A stretch of DNA of 18,333 nucleotides from Candidatus Saccharimonadota bacterium (GTDB lineage: Bacteria > Patescibacteriota > Saccharimonadia > Saccharimonadales > UBA10212). Of the stretch, positions 15,495-18,333 are shown piece by piece (position 1 is the first letter of the stretch; every line of letters begins with the position of its first letter). The notes beneath the pieces were generated by a model, which made no database searches, was not told where the DNA came from, and saw only the letters and a list, made by a program, of their open reading frames with translations. The DNA is taken from contig JAQGHE010000024.1 of the NCBI GenBank assembly GCA_028288985.1, forward strand, positions 1 to 18,333, written 5' to 3'. The position numbers and the translations under genes were made by a program.

Positions 15495-15613
15495 CCAAAA
15501 AGTCTGAAGCGATCTGCGGCGTCAAAATCCGCGCTACTCGCTCGGAGTATGTTAAATACACCTCGCTGGAGTTGCTCGCTTTTTCCTTGCATATCATCTT
15601 CAGACTTTTGGCT
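15493..15613 (+). repeat. 121-bp palindromic element with long inverted-repeat ends
   Basis: AGCCAAAAAGTCTGAAG (15493-15509) and CTTCAGACTTTTGGCT (15598-15613) are inverted repeats, perfect apart from one extra A on the left. The helix continues after small bulges: GAT (15511-15513) with ATC (15593-15595), and TGC (15515-15517) with GCA (15589-15591). Inside are GCGG/CCGC (15516-15519 with 15529-15532) and an imperfect hairpin around GAGTATGTTAAATACACCTC. The left end overlaps the nrdJ stop codon. There is no long coding frame of its own. It could be a MITE/REP-like element, a large 3' stabilising hairpin, or a transcription end; copy number in the genome would decide. Confidence 0.65.
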
Positions 15614-15650
15614 AACACTGCATTCGTAGCGAAGGGGAGAGACTCAGGTT

Positions 15651-15659
15651 TGCTACAAT
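15651..15659 (+). promoter_or_regulatory. Extended -10 promoter, leaderless placement
   Basis: TGCTACAAT is a TGn-extended -10 element (TACAAT at 15654-15659). No good -35 hexamer is seen. Transcription would start at 15665-15667, on the ATG at 15667. Confidence 0.5.
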
Positions 15660-15666
15660 AGTGCTT

Positions 15667-15936
15667 ATGCGAGTGGTATTTCTTTATCGGCCAAAGACGG
15701 AAGCAGAAGGCAAGGTTCTGGACTATGTGCGCGAATATAAAATGCGGCACCCTAATGTCGCGCCGGAGTTGATCAGTCTGGATACCCGCGAAGGCGATGA
15801 TATGGCCAGACTTTACGGCGTTTATTCATACCCGGCGATTTTGGCAATCAGCCGCGATGGCAGCCTGCAGCAGATGTGGCAGGAGCAGCAACTGCCCCTA
15901 ATGCAGGACCTCGATGCATATGCGCTGGCCTATTAG
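15667..15936 (+). CDS. Small thioredoxin-fold protein without CXXC
   Basis: An 89-residue protein with a thioredoxin-like order: first strand RVVFLYRP, helix EAEGKVLDYVREYKMRHP, strand ELISLDT, helix GDDMARLYGV, and the cis-proline region YSYPAILAISRDG (53-65, Pro56). The position where thioredoxins carry WCxxC reads YRPKTEAEG, so there is no redox pair and the protein contains no cysteine. It is probably a structural or binding relative and not an oxidoreductase. An in-frame GTG at 15661 exists, but ATG 15667 fits the extended -10 and the strand start better. No ribosome binding site is seen. It lies between the palindromic element and the ileS promoter, so it is probably a single-gene transcript. 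Function is unknown. Confidence 0.7.
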   Translation: MRVVFLYRPKTEAEGKVLDYVREYKMRHPNVAPELISLDTREGDDMARLYGVYSYPAILAISRDGSLQQMWQEQQLPLMQDLDAYALAY

Positions 15937-15965
15937 TTGTCAGTTTTACTTTTTTTAGCTAAAAT
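15937..15965 (+). promoter_or_regulatory. Promoter for the ileS leader
   Basis: TTGTCA (15937-15942) and TAAAAT (15960-15965) are 17 bases apart, with transcription start expected near 15972. It lies directly after the stop of the thioredoxin-like gene and produces a leader of about 220 bases ahead of ileS. Confidence 0.6.
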
Positions 15966-15971
15966 TAATCT

Positions 15972-16187
15972 GTAAAGCAAGGGAAAGCATACGCTTATCA
16001 AAAGCGTTAAGCGGCCATCAACCGCGATGCAGCAGGAAGAAAGTTTTAAAACGAGTAGAACCTGACGGGAAGCCCGTAACAGCTAAAATAAGTGCTTTTG
16101 AGAGCTATTAGACCTCAAAGGAATCTGGATGGTACCGCCCGGTAGGGCTCCAGGATATCCTTTAGAGGTATTTTTATTTTAAGGAGC
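15972..16187 (+). promoter_or_regulatory. T-box riboswitch (tRNA-Ile sensing) of ileS
   Basis: The antiterminator/antisequestrator is unmistakable. Helix A1 is CTGGA (16125-16129) with TCCAG (16149-16153). The 7-base bulge TGGTACC (16130-16136) carries the T-box core. Helix A2 is GCCC (16137-16140) with GGGC (16145-16148), loop GGTA. TGGT pairs with a tRNA ending ACCA, consistent with discriminator A73 of tRNA-Ile. An outer helix, ACCTC plus AAAGGA (16112-16122) with TCCTTT plus GAGGT (16158-16169), encloses it. Upstream hairpins are ACGCTT/AAGCGT (15991-16007) and GCGG/CCGC (16011-16025), closed by GCAT/ATGC, and CTGACGGG/CCCGTAACAG (16062-16082). Candidate Ile specifier ATC codons followed by A are at 16017-16019 and 15997-15999; the choice is unresolved. 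Free TCCTT (16158-16162) or GCTCC (16147-16151) could instead pair with the Shine-Dalgarno AAGGAGC (16181-16187), suggesting translational control. Confidence 0.85.
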
Positions 16188-16193
16188 AAAAAA

Positions 16194-18333
16194 GTGAAAT
16201 TCAACCAAGATAGGCGACAACCCATCGAGTACGAGAAGGACTTGATTAAGTACTGGCGGGAAAATAACATTTTTGAAAAGTCGGTTGAGATGCGTCCGGC
16301 TGCCGATAGCTATGTTTTTTATGATGGGCCGCCTTTTATCACCGGTGTCCCACACTACGGGACCTTGCTTTCCAGCATAGTTAAGGATGCCGTACCCCGT
16401 TACTTCACTATGAAGGGCAAGCGGGTAGAGCGCGTTTGGGGCTGGGACTGCCACGGCCTTCCAGCCGAGGTATTTACCGAGAAAAAACTGGGCATAAAAG
16501 ACAAGCGGGATATAGGTACTAAGATCAGCCTGGAAGAATATATCAAGACTTGCCGAGAGAATATGGTCCAGACAGGCAATGAGTGGGAAGAAACTATAGC
16601 CCGAATTGGCCGCTGGGTAGATTTTAAGGGCGCCTATAAAACTATGGATAAGCCTTACATGGAGTCGGTCTGGTGGGCCTTTTCTAAGCTCTATGATGCC
16701 GGGAAGATCTATGAAGGGGAAAAAGTACTGCTTTACTGCACGCGCGACGCTACGCCTATCTCTAAAGCCGAGGTAGCCATGGATAATTCCTACCAGGATG
16801 TTACCGATCCGTCCGTATATGTGAAGTTTAAACTAAAGGGTGAAGACGTATATCTGTTGGCTTGGACCACTACCCCTTGGACCCTGCCGGCTAATACCGC
16901 CGTTGCCGTTAATGAAGAGTTAGAGTATGCCGAAGTTGCAGTAGAGGGACACAAATTTATCATCGCCAAAGAGCTGCTAGACGCAGTCTTAACGGATGAG
17001 AAACACCAGGTTCTGGATTATACGGTTGGCCGTACTTTTAAAGGCAGCGAACTGGTAGGCAAAACTTATGAGCCGCTATTTGAAGATAGGGGCCCTAGTG
17101 CCCATAAGGTATGGGCTGCTCCGTACGTAACACTTGATAATGGAACAGGAATAGTTCACTTAGCCCCGGCATACGGCGAGGAAGATTATGAACTAGCCCG
17201 TGAGAAAGATTTTCCAGTCGTGAGCGTAGTTGATGATAATGGCTTATATACCTCGGGCGATTGGAAAGGCCAGCTTGTCTGGGATGTTAATAAGCTTATC
17301 GCCAAAGAGCTGCATGAACGCGGCGACGTGTGGAAGATCGAGTATATCCGCCACAGCTACCCGCACTGTCACCGCTGCGGTACCCGGCTAATGTACCGGG
17401 CACATCCCAGTTGGTTTATGAATATCGGCGATCAACGCCAGCTAATGCTAGACGAAAACAGTAATATTAACTGGTTTCCGGAGCATTTTAAAGACGGTAG
17501 GTTCACTAAGAACCTGCTGCAGGCACCAGATTGGAACCTGAGTCGCGACCGCTTCTGGGCGACGGCCATGCCAGTCTGGAAGGGTACAGATAAAGATGGC
17601 AAAGAGCATATCAAAGTGATTGGCAGCTACGAGCAGTTGAAGGAGCTATCCGGTGTAGAGCTGGAAGATTACCACCGGCCATGGATTGACGAAGTTACTT
17701 TTGAGATTGACGGTGTTACCTACAAACGCATCGATAAGGTGATGGACAGCTGGTTTGAAGCCGGGTCCATGCCGTTTGCCCAATTCCATTACCCATTCGA
17801 GAACCAGCAGAAATTTGAACAGAATTTCCCGGGCGATTTCATTGCCGAATATGTGGGTCAAGTAAGAGCCTGGTTCTATTATTTGCACGCCGTGTCAGTT
17901 GGGCTGTTCGGCCAGAACTCCTTTAAAAACGTCATTGTTACCGGTACTATCGCTGGCAATGACGGCCGGAAACTTAGCAAGTCATTAGGTAATTACACCG
18001 ATCCAAATATCATCATGGACCGCTACAGCGCTGACGCACTGCGTTTTACACTTTTGGCGTCACCTGTGATGGCCGGTGAGGACATAAGCCTTTCAGATAA
18101 AGATATCTCTGATACACTCCGTAAACTCAACATGGTCTGGAATATGTACGATTTCTTTACACTTTATGCCTCGGTAGACGGCTGGGAGTGGGACGGTAAA
18201 CTTGAAGATCCCTATCAAGAGCTGACACATCCTCTGGATCAATGGATTGTGTCTAGAGCCCATCAGTTAACGGCTGAAGTGGATGAGCATATGAGCCGCT
18301 ATGACATCCCTAACTCCCTTAAAGGGGTACTGC
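16194..18333 (+). CDS. ileS: Isoleucyl-tRNA synthetase, type 2, truncated by window end
   Basis: Class Ia synthetase that charges tRNA-Ile and edits mischarged valine. The first 713 residues are visible and the frame is open at the window edge. The start is GTG 16194, with AAGGAG (16181-16186) 7 bases upstream. The N-terminal FYDGPPFITGVPHYGTLL holds the HIGH position at 54-57 as HYGT. GWDCHGLPAE follows. The CP1 editing domain has WTTTPWTLPANTAVAV and GTGIVHLAPAYGEED. Then come NLSRDRFWATAMPVW, DSWFEAGSMPF and KLSKS (593-597). The wording of these motifs is that of the eukaryal-like IleS2 group, often mupirocin-tolerant (family knowledge). The change of the last HIGH histidine to Thr57 is seen directly in the codon ACC at 16362-16364. 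It is controlled by the T-box upstream. Confidence 0.97.
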   Translation, partial: MKFNQDRRQPIEYEKDLIKYWRENNIFEKSVEMRPAADSYVFYDGPPFITGVPHYGTLLSSIVKDAVPRYFTMKGKRVERVWGWDCHGLPAEVFTEKKLGIKDKRDIGTKISLEEYIKTCRENMVQTGNEWEETIARIGRWVDFKGAYKTMDKPYMESVWWAFSKLYDAGKIYEGEKVLLYCTRDATPISKAEVAMDNSYQDVTDPSVYVKFKLKGEDVYLLAWTTTPWTLPANTAVAVNEELEYAEVAVEGHKFIIAKELLDAVLTDEKHQVLDYTVGRTFKGSELVGKTYEPLFEDRGPSAHKVWAAPYVTLDNGTGIVHLAPAYGEEDYELAREKDFPVVSVVDDNGLYTSGDWKGQLVWDVNKLIAKELHERGDVWKIEYIRHSYPHCHRCGTRLMYRAHPSWFMNIGDQRQLMLDENSNINWFPEHFKDGRFTKNLLQAPDWNLSRDRFWATAMPVWKGTDKDGKEHIKVIGSYEQLKELSGVELEDYHRPWIDEVTFEIDGVTYKRIDKVMDSWFEAGSMPFAQFHYPFENQQKFEQNFPGDFIAEYVGQVRAWFYYLHAVSVGLFGQNSFKNVIVTGTIAGNDGRKLSKSLGNYTDPNIIMDRYSADALRFTLLASPVMAGEDISLSDKDISDTLRKLNMVWNMYDFFTLYASVDGWEWDGKLEDPYQELTHPLDQWIVSRAHQLTAEVDEHMSRYDIPNSLKGVL

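Noticed and set aside
15415..15750. 111-codon minus-strand frame across the palindromic element.
   Set aside because: It crosses the inverted repeats and parts of two plus-strand genes, and has no recognisable motif.
16112..16180. Hairpin followed by a T-run read as an intrinsic terminator of a classical T-box.
   Set aside because: The antiterminator is nested inside this hairpin and does not compete with it, so a terminator/antiterminator switch does not work here. Constitutive termination is not excluded.
2..18333. Alternative genetic code (TGA as glycine), as in some CPR lineages.
   Set aside because: def and yqeY end at TGA at the expected family length, and no conserved gene contains an in-frame TGA.

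Overview
The window looks like a chromosomal housekeeping region of a Patescibacteria (CPR) bacterium, most likely Candidatus Saccharibacteria (TM7). The evidence is the small DUF5663-like protein typical of that group, the short adenylate kinase without a LID domain, the eukaryal-like (type 2) isoleucyl-tRNA synthetase, the variant FtsZ signature and the gene-dense layout. This placement is inference from gene content. TGA is used as a stop codon (def, yqeY), so the glycine code of Gracilibacteria/Absconditabacteria is excluded. No phage, IS, CRISPR array, rRNA or tRNA gene was seen.

Layout. (1) 2-850: 3' part of infB (+). (2) 984-2840: a large unrecognised membrane-anchored modular protein (+) with its own promoter, then a DUF5663-like gene (+). 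(3) 3245-6656: priA, def and fmt on the minus strand; fmt converges on the DUF5663-like gene through a shared TTAA that contains both stops. (4) 6756-9057: a stand-alone winged-helix regulator, then rpsU-yqeY-adk-map in tight coupling (+). (5) 9128-11853: ftsA and ftsZ, each with its own promoter. (6) 11925-15494: nrdR with a palindromic NrdR box, then nrdJ (B12-dependent class II ribonucleotide reductase) behind a structured leader. (7) 15493-15613: a 121-bp element with long inverted-repeat ends. (8) 15667-15936: a thioredoxin-fold protein lacking CXXC. (9) 15937-18333: ileS, truncated by the window end, behind a T-box leader.

Functionally the region joins translation initiation and N-terminal processing (infB, fmt, def, map), ribosome and tRNA functions (rpsU, yqeY, ileS), cell division (ftsA, ftsZ), replication restart (priA) and dNTP supply (nrdR, nrdJ). 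No wholly new multi-gene system is evident. The items most worth a second look are the ileS T-box, whose fold suggests control at the Shine-Dalgarno sequence; the HYGT variant of the IleRS HIGH motif; the nrdJ leader with two mutually exclusive hairpins; the 121-bp palindromic element; the 618-residue modular protein; the FtsZ tail that runs past a conserved-peptide-like motif; and several promoters placed so close to start codons that the mRNAs should be leaderless.

There is no gene-free stretch over 300 bases. The largest gaps (15937-16193, 12495-12677, 15495-15666) are annotated below.
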